From the NCBI GenBank assembly GCA_002498845.1, contig DAJC01000032.1:1-11367 (forward strand): a DNA stretch of 11,367 nt. Direction: 5' to 3'. Shown one piece after another: positions 1 through 7,539 of this stretch; the stretch's first letter is position 1, and the number at the start of each line of letters is the position of its first letter. Source of the stretch: Thermoplasmatales archaeon UBA509. Lineage in GTDB: Archaea > Thermoplasmatota > Thermoplasmata > Thermoplasmatales > Thermoplasmataceae. Under the pieces are notes generated by a model that was not told the origin of the DNA, ran no database searches, and saw only the letters and a program-made list of their open reading frames with translations. The position numbers and the translations under genes are program-made.

Positions 1-2
1 CC

Positions 3-299
3 TTGCGACTGGAGATCGTGAATAAACTTTCAGTAGAATACATCAAACAACTCAGAGAAGGGCAGTCCATTACAGTATATCCCTATGCCTCGGATTACGG
101 CAATTCATTCCATGCCCTTGGATTTCCATGTCCTGGAAGCGGATCCGATCAGCCCCTTGAATTCGGGGAACCCTTTAAGGCTCAATTTCTTTCATATTCC
201 GGAACAGTTATCATGGTTAGAACAGGAGAATATCCTTGTCTCCTCATGGATTTTAATTCCATCAGTGAAGTGGAACCTGCTGATGAACAGCGAATTTAG
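3..299 (+). CDS. Partial hypothetical protein, C-terminal part
   Basis: This is an open frame entering from the left edge and ending in TAG at 297-299. The first codon in the window that could start it is TTG at 3-5, but no ribosome site can be seen, so the true start probably lies outside. About 98 residues are visible. They are mixed charged and hydrophobic, with a central stretch rich in Pro, Gly and Ser (PCPGSGSDQP) followed by probable beta strands. I recognise no family, signal peptide or membrane segment. A second frame (85-372) overlaps it; this one is preferred because its composition looks more like a soluble protein. It converges on the aldehyde dehydrogenase with about 100 bases between the two stops. 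Confidence 0.35.
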   Translation: MRLEIVNKLSVEYIKQLREGQSITVYPYASDYGNSFHALGFPCPGSGSDQPLEFGEPFKAQFLSYSGTVIMVRTGEYPCLLMDFNSISEVEPADEQRI

Positions 300-402
300 A
301 AATGAAAGGATTTGGATAACCATGTCAATAATTTCAGGAATGTATAGAATTAGTTTATCCTGTCATACATGAATGGAAAAGTAGTGGAGAAGATCCCACA
401 CC

Positions 403-1893
403 TCACTGGTCACCATAAATCTGGTAGTACCATGACTTCCTCACTTTCCCGGTAAGGTCAATATAGACATGCTTCGGATTGGTGAACTCCTCCAGTGAAA
501 AAATTGATGTTGATGCTCCAAAACCTGATCTCTTTATTGGTGACCAGGGCATTTCAGATGGAATTGGTGCATGGTCATTGACCCACACTGTTCCAAACCT
601 CAGGTCCCGCGATGCCATCATTGCAATTCTTACATCCTTGGTCCACACAGATGAGGCAAGACCGTATATGACATTATTAGCACGCCTGATTGCCTCTTCG
701 TAGGTGGAGAATTTCAGAACACTGAGTACGGGCCCGAAAATTTCTTCCTGAACAATTCTTGCGTTATCATCCTCCACGGTTGCCAGGGTAGGAGATAGGA
801 AATATCCCCTGGTTCCTTTTTTTTCGCCAGCGAGAAGAACCTGCCCTTCCCTTTGAGCCACTTCAATGTATGATTTCACCTTATTGAACTGATCCCTGGA
901 GACAAGAGGGCCCATGTCAGTCTTCATGTCTTCAGGATCACCAACTCTTACCCTTGAAAGCTTTTCCTTGAGAAGCTTGACGAATCTGTCGTAGACTTTT
1001 TCCTGAACGTAGAATCTTGTAGCTGCACCGCAGTCCTGTCCTGTGTTCATAAGCGATCCGACAACTGCGCCCTCTGTGGCGGCATCAATGTCCGCATCGT
1101 CAAATACAATGAAGGGAGCCTTTCCTCCAAGCTCAAGTGAAAGTTTCTTCACGGTTGAAGAGGCTTGATTGGATATCCTTGTTCCAACCTCTGTTGAACC
1201 CGTGAAGGCAATCATGTCCACTTTCAGACTCTTTGCAAGGGCCTCGCCCACCGTTCCACCAGGGCCAGTTACAAGATTAAATGCACCCTTTGGAATGCCT
1301 ATGCTGTCAAGCATCTGGGTCAGTTTTATGGCAGTAAGTGGAGTAATGGATGCAGGCTTCAGTACAACTGTGTTTCCCATGAGAAGTGGAGGTATTGCTC
1401 TCCACCCAACCATCATCAATGGATAATTCCAGGGAACAATGACACCAACAACACCCACTGGTTCGCGCCTGAGTATGCTTGTGCCGTCGGCAATGTATTC
1501 ATTGGCCGAAATACCTGTTTCAACTCTTGATGCTCCAGCAAAGAATTTCAGGTTATCGATTGTTGCCCCAATATCATAATCTGCAACCTGCTTTGCCGGC
1601 TTCCCTGTATTCAATGTCTCAAGCGTACTGAACTGAGACTTGTTCTCCTCAACCATTCTTGCCAGCTTCAATATTACTTCTGCACGCTCACCGGGCGACA
1701 TGCGGGGCCATGGGCCATTATCAAAAGCTGCTCTTGCAGCATCAATGGCCTTCTCCACATCTTCAACTCCACCAAGTGGGACACTGGCTATTACTTCTTC
1801 TGTTGCCGGATTGATGACCTCATAAGTTTTTCCACTGGCAGCATTCAACCATTGCCCATCGATATACATTTTTTCCTTCTGCACATTTTCCAT
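403..1893 (-). CDS. NAD(P)-dependent aldehyde dehydrogenase, aminobutyraldehyde/betaine-aldehyde dehydrogenase-like
   Basis: The 496-residue length is normal for the family, which oxidises an aldehyde to the acid with NAD(P)+ in the cytoplasm. All hallmarks are present: the PWNYP motif with Asn156, the cofactor-binding Lys179, the FTGSTEVG loop (230-237), the general base Glu254 in LELGG, the nucleophile Cys288 in NTGQDCGAA, and Glu384 in EEIFGP. The PWNYPLMM, GQDC and SEMPW stretches look most like gamma-aminobutyraldehyde/betaine-aldehyde dehydrogenases. It is less like the NADP-specific glyceraldehyde dehydrogenase known from Thermoplasma and Picrophilus, as I remember that sequence, so the substrate is open. 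ATG at 1893 follows an SD site GGTGA (1900-1904) by six bases. It appears to be a single-gene unit with its own promoter, read in the same direction as the helicase module upstream. Confidence 0.95.
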   Translation of the reverse strand: MENVQKEKMYIDGQWLNAASGKTYEVINPATEEVIASVPLGGVEDVEKAIDAARAAFDNGPWPRMSPGERAEVILKLARMVEENKSQFSTLETLNTGKPAKQVADYDIGATIDNLKFFAGASRVETGISANEYIADGTSILRREPVGVVGVIVPWNYPLMMVGWRAIPPLLMGNTVVLKPASITPLTAIKLTQMLDSIGIPKGAFNLVTGPGGTVGEALAKSLKVDMIAFTGSTEVGTRISNQASSTVKKLSLELGGKAPFIVFDDADIDAATEGAVVGSLMNTGQDCGAATRFYVQEKVYDRFVKLLKEKLSRVRVGDPEDMKTDMGPLVSRDQFNKVKSYIEVAQREGQVLLAGEKKGTRGYFLSPTLATVEDDNARIVQEEIFGPVLSVLKFSTYEEAIRRANNVIYGLASSVWTKDVRIAMMASRDLRFGTVWVNDHAPIPSEMPWSPIKRSGFGASTSIFSLEEFTNPKHVYIDLTGKVRKSWYYQIYGDQ

Positions 1894-1940
1894 AATATCT
1901 CACCCATTTGTGTACAAACTAATACCAACATGAACTCAGC

Positions 1941-1950
1941 TTAAAAATAA
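1941..1950 (-). promoter_or_regulatory. Candidate TATA element for the aldehyde dehydrogenase gene
   Basis: Read on the minus strand this is TTATTTTTAA. It lies about 50 bases ahead of the ATG at 1893 and would place transcription start near 1920, giving a leader of about 27 bases that includes the GGTGA ribosome site. The match is A/T-rich rather than a perfect archaeal TATA box, so this is a moderate call. Confidence 0.4.
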
Positions 1951-2014
1951 TTTACTATTTTGAATGCATGAGAGTAACATGGTATAAACTGATAATTATT
2001 TATTGTTAGAATGA

Positions 2015-4189
2015 TCAGTCCAGTGAATCTTCCCAGTCTTCACGATACCTGCGCCTTTTCCTGCGCCTTACAGTCGGCATCCCATCACTGCCTGTGGAGG
2101 CGTTTTCTTCCATCCTGTAAAGAAGACCGGCATCACCGAGTGTCTTCCCTATCTTCTCAAAATCACTGGCATCGGCTATGCCAATAACGTTGTGGGATAT
2201 TTCGAATGTGTTTATCTTTGAAAATGCCCTGCCGGACATGGCCTTCTTCATGAGAAAATTATCCCTGAAGACGAGAATGCCGGCACATCTCCTGACTGTA
2301 ACTTCTCCCCAGTGTGAACCTATATCCCTCACTGTCCGGGACACATTATCCGGAATGGCATGAGCAGACTTCTTGCCAAGAATTGCAAGGAACTCATTCA
2401 GGTCACCAAGGTTGTTTGCGTAGAATCTCAGGCTCTTCTCAGTAATTCTGAAAACCATCCCTGTGGAAGCTGATATGAGCTCGCAACCATAAACCAGGTT
2501 TTTGATCAATTGAAAATCCTCAAGTGGGGACACAATGACTTCAAAATTTGACTGAACAACCGGCTTTGTAAGATTTTTGGCCACGTAATTCTTCAGTTTT
2601 CTGGAATCAACATCTGCTGATTGCCTGGTATGATCCTCCAGTGTCGCCATGACGACATCTTCGCCATCTTTGCCTTCCTCATGGACAATCCTGATGACAC
2701 CCAGTCCGACCAGATGTTTAACAGCAGAGTTCAGCATCTTGCCGTCGGCCATGTCGGGTACTCTTTTTCTTATGTCGCCGCCTATGTCCCCATGCCCTTT
2801 CCAGTAGTAACTTTGCGATATATCCTCCAGGTATTTCTGACGGAATGTACTGATATTTTCAGGGTCCCATTTAATAAGGGTCCTCAGATCTGAGATGCTG
2901 TATGCAGCAGCTATTGATTTAAGAAAATTGTACAGGAAATTTTCCACTTTCGCAAGATTCCCTTCACTGCCTTCGGACCTGAACATGGCCTCGCTCAATG
3001 CACTTGAAATATATCTGCGGTTAATTCTTTCAATGACCGAAAGATCTGACATGGCATCGATGCCGGACTGGGTTATATGGTATGTTGAACTTGATCCATA
3101 GATGAAATTGGAATGCCTGCAGAAACTGTCCAGGAACGTCAAACTTTCATCATTCACAGAGAGTATGGATGTGAGTTTGTCTGTGGTGCGCCTTTTTCCC
3201 TGCAGCTCAAGATAGTAAGATGCTATGAGGAAGTTTCTGACACTTATTACTAGAGAATAATCTTCATCCTTCGTTTCAGGGACATCCAGATTGGTTACAG
3301 CTTTGATTTCTGAAAGCTTTTCCATTGACAAGAGTGACATCAGCTCATCAGGAATGATATATGCCATGTCCGTGCCATAATTATGTGACCTGGCAGATAA
3401 AAGAAGGAAACTGAATAAGAATTGACCCAGAAGATTTCCATTTGCAGAATCGCCCTTAACATGCCTGTCATTCCTGCCACTGGCGATCCTGTCACCTCTT
3501 TCCTTATGGGCAGCCATAAGCTGCAGGACCTCACCCGAGGATACAACACCATACATATCAGCAATCTGATTGTACACCTCTCTGGCTTCAGGTGGCATCT
3601 GGGAAAGAATATGATCAAACTCACTGATTACATATGAATACACGGCTCCTTTCAGGAAAACATCGCTGTTGGATTGCAAGGATTTGATATTCACCGAATC
3701 CAGGAACTCTTTGAGTCTGACCTTACCAGTATCCATCAGTGCATTATCCAGGGTCAACTGTGAGGAAAGCTTCATTGGGGACTTTGGGATAAATCTGTAT
3801 TCTGCCGGCACAACCACATATTCCTCCAAATCCATTGTAACCTTGAATAGCAGGCATGAATCAATTGCATCATTCAGCGCCCTGGCATAAGATGATCCCT
3901 GGAACTTATTCCTTAAAATGGTAAGCGGCATTGGAATTATATACGATGAAGCAACATTGCAGATGTACCTTACAGAATATTCCATATAACGGATGTTGCC
4001 CATTGGATCCCCGCTGGAGATTATGTATCTTGCCAGAGAATGCGGATCCATTTCACGCTGTCCCCTGTCAGTGATGACTGATTGTTGCTTGAAGCGTTTC
4101 AGGATTTTCCTGTAGTAGGCAATGTCATCAGAGTGAATCTTTTCAAGTATCTGTGACAGAGTCATTACCCTTAGTATCTTATTGTTCAT
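2015..4189 (-). CDS. XPB helicase-associated protein with C-terminal XPB/Ssl2 N-terminal-like domain (Rv0862c-like)
   Basis: This 724-residue cytoplasmic protein has no enzyme motif that I can see. Residues about 541-650 form a recognisable domain: a strand segment with PVVQSNFEVIVSP, then VFRITEKSLRFYANN, an AIPDNV turn and the segment HWGEVTV. This is the helicase XPB/Ssl2 N-terminal-like domain of the mycobacterial protein encoded next to XPB (Rv0862c, of similar length). The following ISHNVIGIADASDFEKIGKT stretch (664-683) also fits that family. The first 500 residues are mostly helical, probably with winged-helix units. The tail is very basic (RRRKRRRYR, 708-716) and then acidic. ATG at 4189 has an SD site GGTGA four bases upstream. 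It lies 114 bases downstream of the helicase gene and is probably cotranscribed with it. Its likely role, by inference, is as a structural or regulatory partner of that helicase. It does not look like the Bax1 nuclease (DUF790) that partners other archaeal XPBs. Confidence 0.85.
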   Translation of the reverse strand: MNNKILRVMTLSQILEKIHSDDIAYYRKILKRFKQQSVITDRGQREMDPHSLARYIISSGDPMGNIRYMEYSVRYICNVASSYIIPMPLTILRNKFQGSSYARALNDAIDSCLLFKVTMDLEEYVVVPAEYRFIPKSPMKLSSQLTLDNALMDTGKVRLKEFLDSVNIKSLQSNSDVFLKGAVYSYVISEFDHILSQMPPEAREVYNQIADMYGVVSSGEVLQLMAAHKERGDRIASGRNDRHVKGDSANGNLLGQFLFSFLLLSARSHNYGTDMAYIIPDELMSLLSMEKLSEIKAVTNLDVPETKDEDYSLVISVRNFLIASYYLELQGKRRTTDKLTSILSVNDESLTFLDSFCRHSNFIYGSSSTYHITQSGIDAMSDLSVIERINRRYISSALSEAMFRSEGSEGNLAKVENFLYNFLKSIAAAYSISDLRTLIKWDPENISTFRQKYLEDISQSYYWKGHGDIGGDIRKRVPDMADGKMLNSAVKHLVGLGVIRIVHEEGKDGEDVVMATLEDHTRQSADVDSRKLKNYVAKNLTKPVVQSNFEVIVSPLEDFQLIKNLVYGCELISASTGMVFRITEKSLRFYANNLGDLNEFLAILGKKSAHAIPDNVSRTVRDIGSHWGEVTVRRCAGILVFRDNFLMKKAMSGRAFSKINTFEISHNVIGIADASDFEKIGKTLGDAGLLYRMEENASTGSDGMPTVRRRKRRRYREDWEDSLD

Positions 4190-4239
4190 TCTGTCACCGT
4201 AGATTTTTCGAGGTTGTGCATCGTTCCGTTATTCCTATG

Positions 4240-4250
4240 CCACTGAGTGG
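4240..4250. repeat. Small inverted repeat between the helicase and partner genes
   Basis: CCACT-G-AGTGG is a perfect 11-base dyad in the 114-base gap between the helicase stop and the partner start. As RNA it could only be a weak hairpin because the loop is a single base. It could be a binding site or chance. No clear TATA box is present in the gap; the run around 4273-4284 is a poor match. Confidence 0.2.
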
Positions 4251-4303
4251 GTTCACAGCATGCCTGCCATTGGTATTTTTTCTCAGACGTCCACAAAACG
4301 TTC

Positions 4304-6109
4304 TCAGGCATCCTCTTCACTCACCCTGACGCTGGATATCAGGTCCTCCTGATTTATTATGGTGTACCCATAGCCACGTTCTGTGAGAAACAGTTGCCTT
4401 CTCATGGAATATTCCTGATCAAGGGTGTCAGAGGTGACGATGGTGTAGAAGTATGCCTGAGTATCCCTTGACTTTGGCCTCAGTATTCTTCCAAGCCTCT
4501 GTGCCTCCTCCTGCCTGGAGCCGAATGTCCCTGAAACCTGAATTGCAACGTTTGCGTCAGGCAGATCAATGGCATAGTTTGCAACCTTGGACACCACCAG
4601 CATATTTATGTTACCTCTCCGGAACTGTGAATACAGTTCCTCCCTCATACTGTTCTTTGTCTTTCCAGTGATCACCGGAACACCAAGCATATCAGCTATT
4701 TTTTGCAGCTGGTCAATATAATCCCCGATGATCAGCACGGAATCATCCGGAGAGAGCCTCTGAAGAATTGATTTCAACGCATTTATCTTCATGGGATTTT
4801 CCGCAGCTATTCTGTATTTAAGCCTCTGTGGTGCAACCGCATACTCCATCATGTACTGTTCATTTGGGAATTTTACCCTGACCTCACTGCACACAGCGGT
4901 GGCTATCCATCCATCCCTTTCAAGGTCCTTCCAGGGTGCATCGAACTTCTTGGGCCCTATAAGTGAGAAAACATCGTCCTCCTTGCCGTCCTCTCTGATG
5001 AGGGTTGCTGTGAGTCCCAGCCGCTTCTTTGCCTGAATTTCTGAAGTGATCCTGAAGACAGGCGCCGGCAGCAGGTGAACCTCATCATATATGATCAGGC
5101 CCCAGTTCCTGGCCATGAACACGTTGAGATGGGGATATATCCTGGTAATATCACCCTCAGCAAGATCATCGGAATCACCAGGTTCCTCAGTGTCCAGTGA
5201 CTTTGCAGCGGATTTCATTGTAGAATGAGTCAGTATCTGGTATGTTGTCACTGTTATGGGCTGTATCTCCTTGCTGTCGCCGGTGTATTCGCCAATCATA
5301 AGTGGATCTGCTGTTGATTTGTCAGTGATCTCTCTGATCCACTGTCTCACAGCCACTGTACCGGTTGTTATTATGAGTGTGTTCTCCCGTATTCTTTCCA
5401 TTGCTCCCATTCCAACAACGGTCTTGCCTGCTCCGCTGGGAAGCACGATAACACCACTCCTGCTACCATCTCCCCCTGACAGGAATGATTCGATGGCTTC
5501 TTTCTGATAAGTGCGAAGACTGAACGGTTCTCCGGTGCTGGTTTTATCTGCCAGTGAAAAGTCAAGGGGATCTCCGGGCTGAAATCCCACCAGGTCCTCC
5601 ACAGGATATGACACTTTTATAAGTGCCTGTTTCAGACGGCCCCTGAAAATTGATTTAACCCTGATTGCATTTGATCCTTCCCATCCATCCAGGAAATTCT
5701 GGATAGTTTTTCTGTTGGCTATCTCCTGTAACACTATTTCATCATCAGAAACGAGATAGATATATTCGGGATCAAAGTTCGAAGTTCTGTTCGGAGGAAG
5801 CTTGACAAGCTTAACCCTCCCGTATCGCCGGTACCAATCCTGGATATTGTGCAGTATATTCCCCGGGACATCATACTTGGAATTCGCTGACAGGGTGTCA
5901 ATCATTTCGTCAAGAGATATGCCGGTGGAAGCAGCGTTCCAGACCGCAAGAGGCGTTATCCTGTAAGTGTGAATGTGCTCTGGTGACTTTATCAGTTCCG
6001 CAAACCTGCTGATCTTGTCCCTGCACGTTCTGTCAGGATCGGATTCAACCTCAAGAAATATTGTTCCATCACCCTGGACAACAAGAGGTTTCGATGTATT
6101 TGGATTCAT
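4304..6109 (-). CDS. XPB/ERCC3-like superfamily 2 DNA helicase with N-terminal XPB/Ssl2 domain
   Basis: This 601-residue ATP-dependent 3'-5' DNA translocase belongs to the XPB family, which acts in nucleotide excision repair and, in eukaryotes, in promoter opening. Visible helicase motifs are a Q-like LRTYQKEAI (198-206), Walker A PSGAGKT (224-230), Walker B DEVH (342-345), TAT (367-369) and motif VI QRLGRILR (537-544). RED (372-374) is the XPB signature. Residues about 6-131 form an N-terminal domain with KPLVVQGDGTIFLEV, TYRITPLAV and VPGNILHNI, as in bacterial and eukaryotic XPB. An acidic insert (about 303-320) precedes the DEVH strand. It is longer than the roughly 450-residue archaeal XPB that pairs with Bax1. 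ATG at 6109 has the SD site AAGGTGA. It heads a two-gene unit with the downstream partner, which carries a matching domain. Confidence 0.96.
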   Translation of the reverse strand: MNPNTSKPLVVQGDGTIFLEVESDPDRTCRDKISRFAELIKSPEHIHTYRITPLAVWNAASTGISLDEMIDTLSANSKYDVPGNILHNIQDWYRRYGRVKLVKLPPNRTSNFDPEYIYLVSDDEIVLQEIANRKTIQNFLDGWEGSNAIRVKSIFRGRLKQALIKVSYPVEDLVGFQPGDPLDFSLADKTSTGEPFSLRTYQKEAIESFLSGGDGSRSGVIVLPSGAGKTVVGMGAMERIRENTLIITTGTVAVRQWIREITDKSTADPLMIGEYTGDSKEIQPITVTTYQILTHSTMKSAAKSLDTEEPGDSDDLAEGDITRIYPHLNVFMARNWGLIIYDEVHLLPAPVFRITSEIQAKKRLGLTATLIREDGKEDDVFSLIGPKKFDAPWKDLERDGWIATAVCSEVRVKFPNEQYMMEYAVAPQRLKYRIAAENPMKINALKSILQRLSPDDSVLIIGDYIDQLQKIADMLGVPVITGKTKNSMREELYSQFRRGNINMLVVSKVANYAIDLPDANVAIQVSGTFGSRQEEAQRLGRILRPKSRDTQAYFYTIVTSDTLDQEYSMRRQLFLTERGYGYTIINQEDLISSVRVSEEDA

Positions 6110-6143
6110 TATTCACCTTATTTTGCGAATGAATTCATGACCG

Positions 6144-6151
6144 TATAAAAA
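6144..6151 (-). promoter_or_regulatory. TATA box of the helicase module
   Basis: The minus strand reads TTTTTATA, a good archaeal TATA element, about 35 bases ahead of the helicase ATG. Transcription would start near 6120, just ahead of the AAGGTGA ribosome site, giving a very short leader. It lies in the 86-base gap after the AbiEii stop, so the helicase has its own promoter even if AbiE transcripts read through. Confidence 0.6.
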
Positions 6152-6195
6152 TCATATGATCATGCTGTTTGTCCGGTTTGATGGGTTTCAATTTC

Positions 6196-6948
6196 TCAAT
6201 ATGAAGCCAACCACTTCCCGATGTATGATTCTAGTTGATCAAAGTCAGGTATTTTACCAAATACCAAAGGCTTCATCTCCGTTGAGTAAAGTTTGCTTCT
6301 GGTTCCCAATTCCTGAAGAAATTGTTCGGAATCGAAACTTATGCCGTAGAAAGCAAGTTTTCCGTTAACCAATTCAACATTAAACTTAATTTCTTTATTA
6401 TGAATCAAATAATAGAGATCAAATATGTCTCTGCCTTTCTCACTTGTAAGTATTGCCCTGACTTTTTCGCTCCCAACCTCATCAAGATTCATTCCGGACA
6501 AAGTTTTTACCGGAATATCATACTGGGGAAAGTCTATCTTCAGTGGTATGCCTGGAAGAAGGACCTTTTCTCTACCACTGACCTCCACATAGATTACACA
6601 TCTATCTTTATTACTGGTATGCAACGGTCCATTTATCATGAATCCGACTGAAATCCCATGTTCATTGTCTTTGATTCTCTTGATCTCATTTTCGTATCCA
6701 TAGAGTCTCAGGGAACTCGAGATAAATTCAGGGAAGTCCTTCTTGATAGTTCCTCTGGCAGTGAAGTCAAGAACTTCTGAAAACCTGCTCAGCCCATGAA
6801 ATAACCAAAGATAAGTTCCACCCTTGAAGACAAGAGGATAGTCGGAAACGATGGTGAGGATAAGGCTCTGGAGATAATGTTTCTCCTGTTGCCATGGCCT
6901 CATCCCGAAGAGTTTGGAGATCTCTCTTAACCTTTGCGAATCAATCAT
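6196..6948 (-). CDS. abiEii: AbiEii-type nucleotidyltransferase toxin, catalytic Asp altered
   Basis: This 250-residue member of the AbiEii/AbiGii nucleotidyltransferase family is the toxin of type IV (AbiE) systems, which halt growth and can abort phage infection. Motif I is clear: FKGGTYL (41-47), then RFSEVLDF (55-62). The family pattern is RFSEDLDF, where the two Asp residues bind metal. Here the first is Val59 (codon GTT, one base from GAT) while Asp61 remains. Later motifs look normal: a VEVSGRE strand (121-127) and KGRDIFDLYYL (171-181). The toxin is therefore probably weakened or inactive, although the rest of the protein is open and intact. ATG at 6948 overlaps the antitoxin stop as ATGA, and an SD-like GAGGT sits upstream, so translation is coupled to the antitoxin gene. 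The name rests on family recognition, not on proof of activity. Confidence 0.88.
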   Translation of the reverse strand: MIDSQRLREISKLFGMRPWQQEKHYLQSLILTIVSDYPLVFKGGTYLWLFHGLSRFSEVLDFTARGTIKKDFPEFISSSLRLYGYENEIKRIKDNEHGISVGFMINGPLHTSNKDRCVIYVEVSGREKVLLPGIPLKIDFPQYDIPVKTLSGMNLDEVGSEKVRAILTSEKGRDIFDLYYLIHNKEIKFNVELVNGKLAFYGISFDSEQFLQELGTRSKLYSTEMKPLVFGKIPDFDQLESYIGKWLASY

Positions 6949-7199
6949 TCCGCAACCTCTAGAAGCTTTAATTTTCCCTTTCCAGAAAATTTCTCCAGGT
7001 ATGACTTAAATTCACGGAGTTTCCTGTTATGGAGATATGTTTCAAGGTCTTCCGATGAGAAATAATTAAGGTAATATCCATCAAGCAATGCCTTCTCCAC
7101 TGTAGCAATAAAGCAATAACTTTCTCCAATGGTGTGGCGTTCATAGCCAAACATGAGCCCGGGGGGGAATCCTATGGTATTCAAGTCCAAGATTATCAT
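6945..7199 (-). pseudogene. abiEi: AbiEi antitoxin, C-terminal part in a shifted frame
   Basis: From about 7160 this frame continues the antitoxin of the preceding entry: GLMFGYERH, then CFIATVEKALLDGYYLNYF, which is the conserved (I/V)A-x-x-EKALLD segment of the AbiEi C-terminal domain, and a basic end KSYLEKFSGKGKLKLLEVAE. It is out of frame with the N-terminal part by one base at the 7-base C tract. Reading six Cs would give one protein of about 192 residues, a normal size. The codons between 7199 and 7161 are read only in the wrong frame, and no ribosome site suits an internal start at 7199, so separate translation is unlikely. The TGA stop at 6947-6945 overlaps the toxin ATG. The C-terminal domain is the part known to be needed for antitoxicity in studied AbiE systems. 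Confidence 0.8.
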
Positions 7200-7524
7200 A
7201 AGTTATGGAATTTACCGGTGTCACAGACTGAATTCTGTGTGGAACCTGCTGTGAAACGTTATGGAAAAGTAAGGCAGAGGACAGAGATATGTATGAAGGT
7301 TCTATAAGCTGCGATGCTATAACAAAATCGTTGTCTATGAAAGAGATTTTACCTCTAAGCAAACGTTTTGCAACTCCAATCTTCCAGAGCCTTGTCAGGT
7401 ACACCGAAGCGGTATTGAAATCCTTGCCAATGAGGCTGGACAGCTGTGCTGTATTATAGACAGCCCTGTGAGAATTTACGGCCACTTCTTTGATTTTATA
7501 CAGAGTTAGTTCCTTCGTTATCAT
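7141..7524 (-). CDS. abiEi: AbiEi-type antitoxin/transcriptional repressor, N-terminal part (frameshifted)
   Basis: This 127-residue frame starts at ATG 7524. Residues about 8-75 are a winged helix-turn-helix: AQLSSLIG, then NTASVYLTRLWKIGVAKRLL and a wing around RGKISFID. This is the DNA-binding domain by which AbiEi proteins repress their own operon. Residues 76-121 (SSALLFHNV, PHRIQSVTP, LEYHRIPP) begin the C-terminal antitoxin domain. After Pro121 the frame runs through seven Cs and adds only RAHVWL before TGA at 7141. The rest of the domain lies in the next frame. The short product could still bind the operator but probably could not neutralise a toxin. Only a weak SD is seen; with the predicted transcription start near 7540 the mRNA has a leader of about 15 bases. 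Confidence 0.8.
   Translation of the reverse strand: MITKELTLYKIKEVAVNSHRAVYNTAQLSSLIGKDFNTASVYLTRLWKIGVAKRLLRGKISFIDNDFVIASQLIEPSYISLSSALLFHNVSQQVPHRIQSVTPVNSITYDNLGLEYHRIPPRAHVWL
7161..7167 (-). repeat. Seven-C homopolymer at the antitoxin frameshift
   Basis: The plus strand has seven Gs, so the mRNA has seven Cs followed by GGG. In the upstream frame the codons are AUU CCC CCC CGG. Skipping one C gives AUU CCC CCC GGG and restores the full antitoxin. A peptidyl-tRNA on CCC can re-pair perfectly after slipping forward one base. The tract may be a mutation, a sequencing error, a phase-variable site or a +1 recoding/transcription-slippage site. Confidence 0.75.
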
Positions 7525-7539
7525 CAGTCCGGTTTAACG

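Noticed and set aside
85..372. A 95-codon plus-strand frame overlapping the left-edge frame
   Set aside because: It has no ribosome site, its composition is less protein-like, and it conflicts with the frame entering from the edge. Neither is certain, but only one was kept.
2015..4189. The helicase partner as a Bax1 nuclease
   Set aside because: The recognisable domain is the XPB/Ssl2 N-terminal-like domain, with length and C-terminal pattern like Rv0862c. I see none of the DUF790 features.
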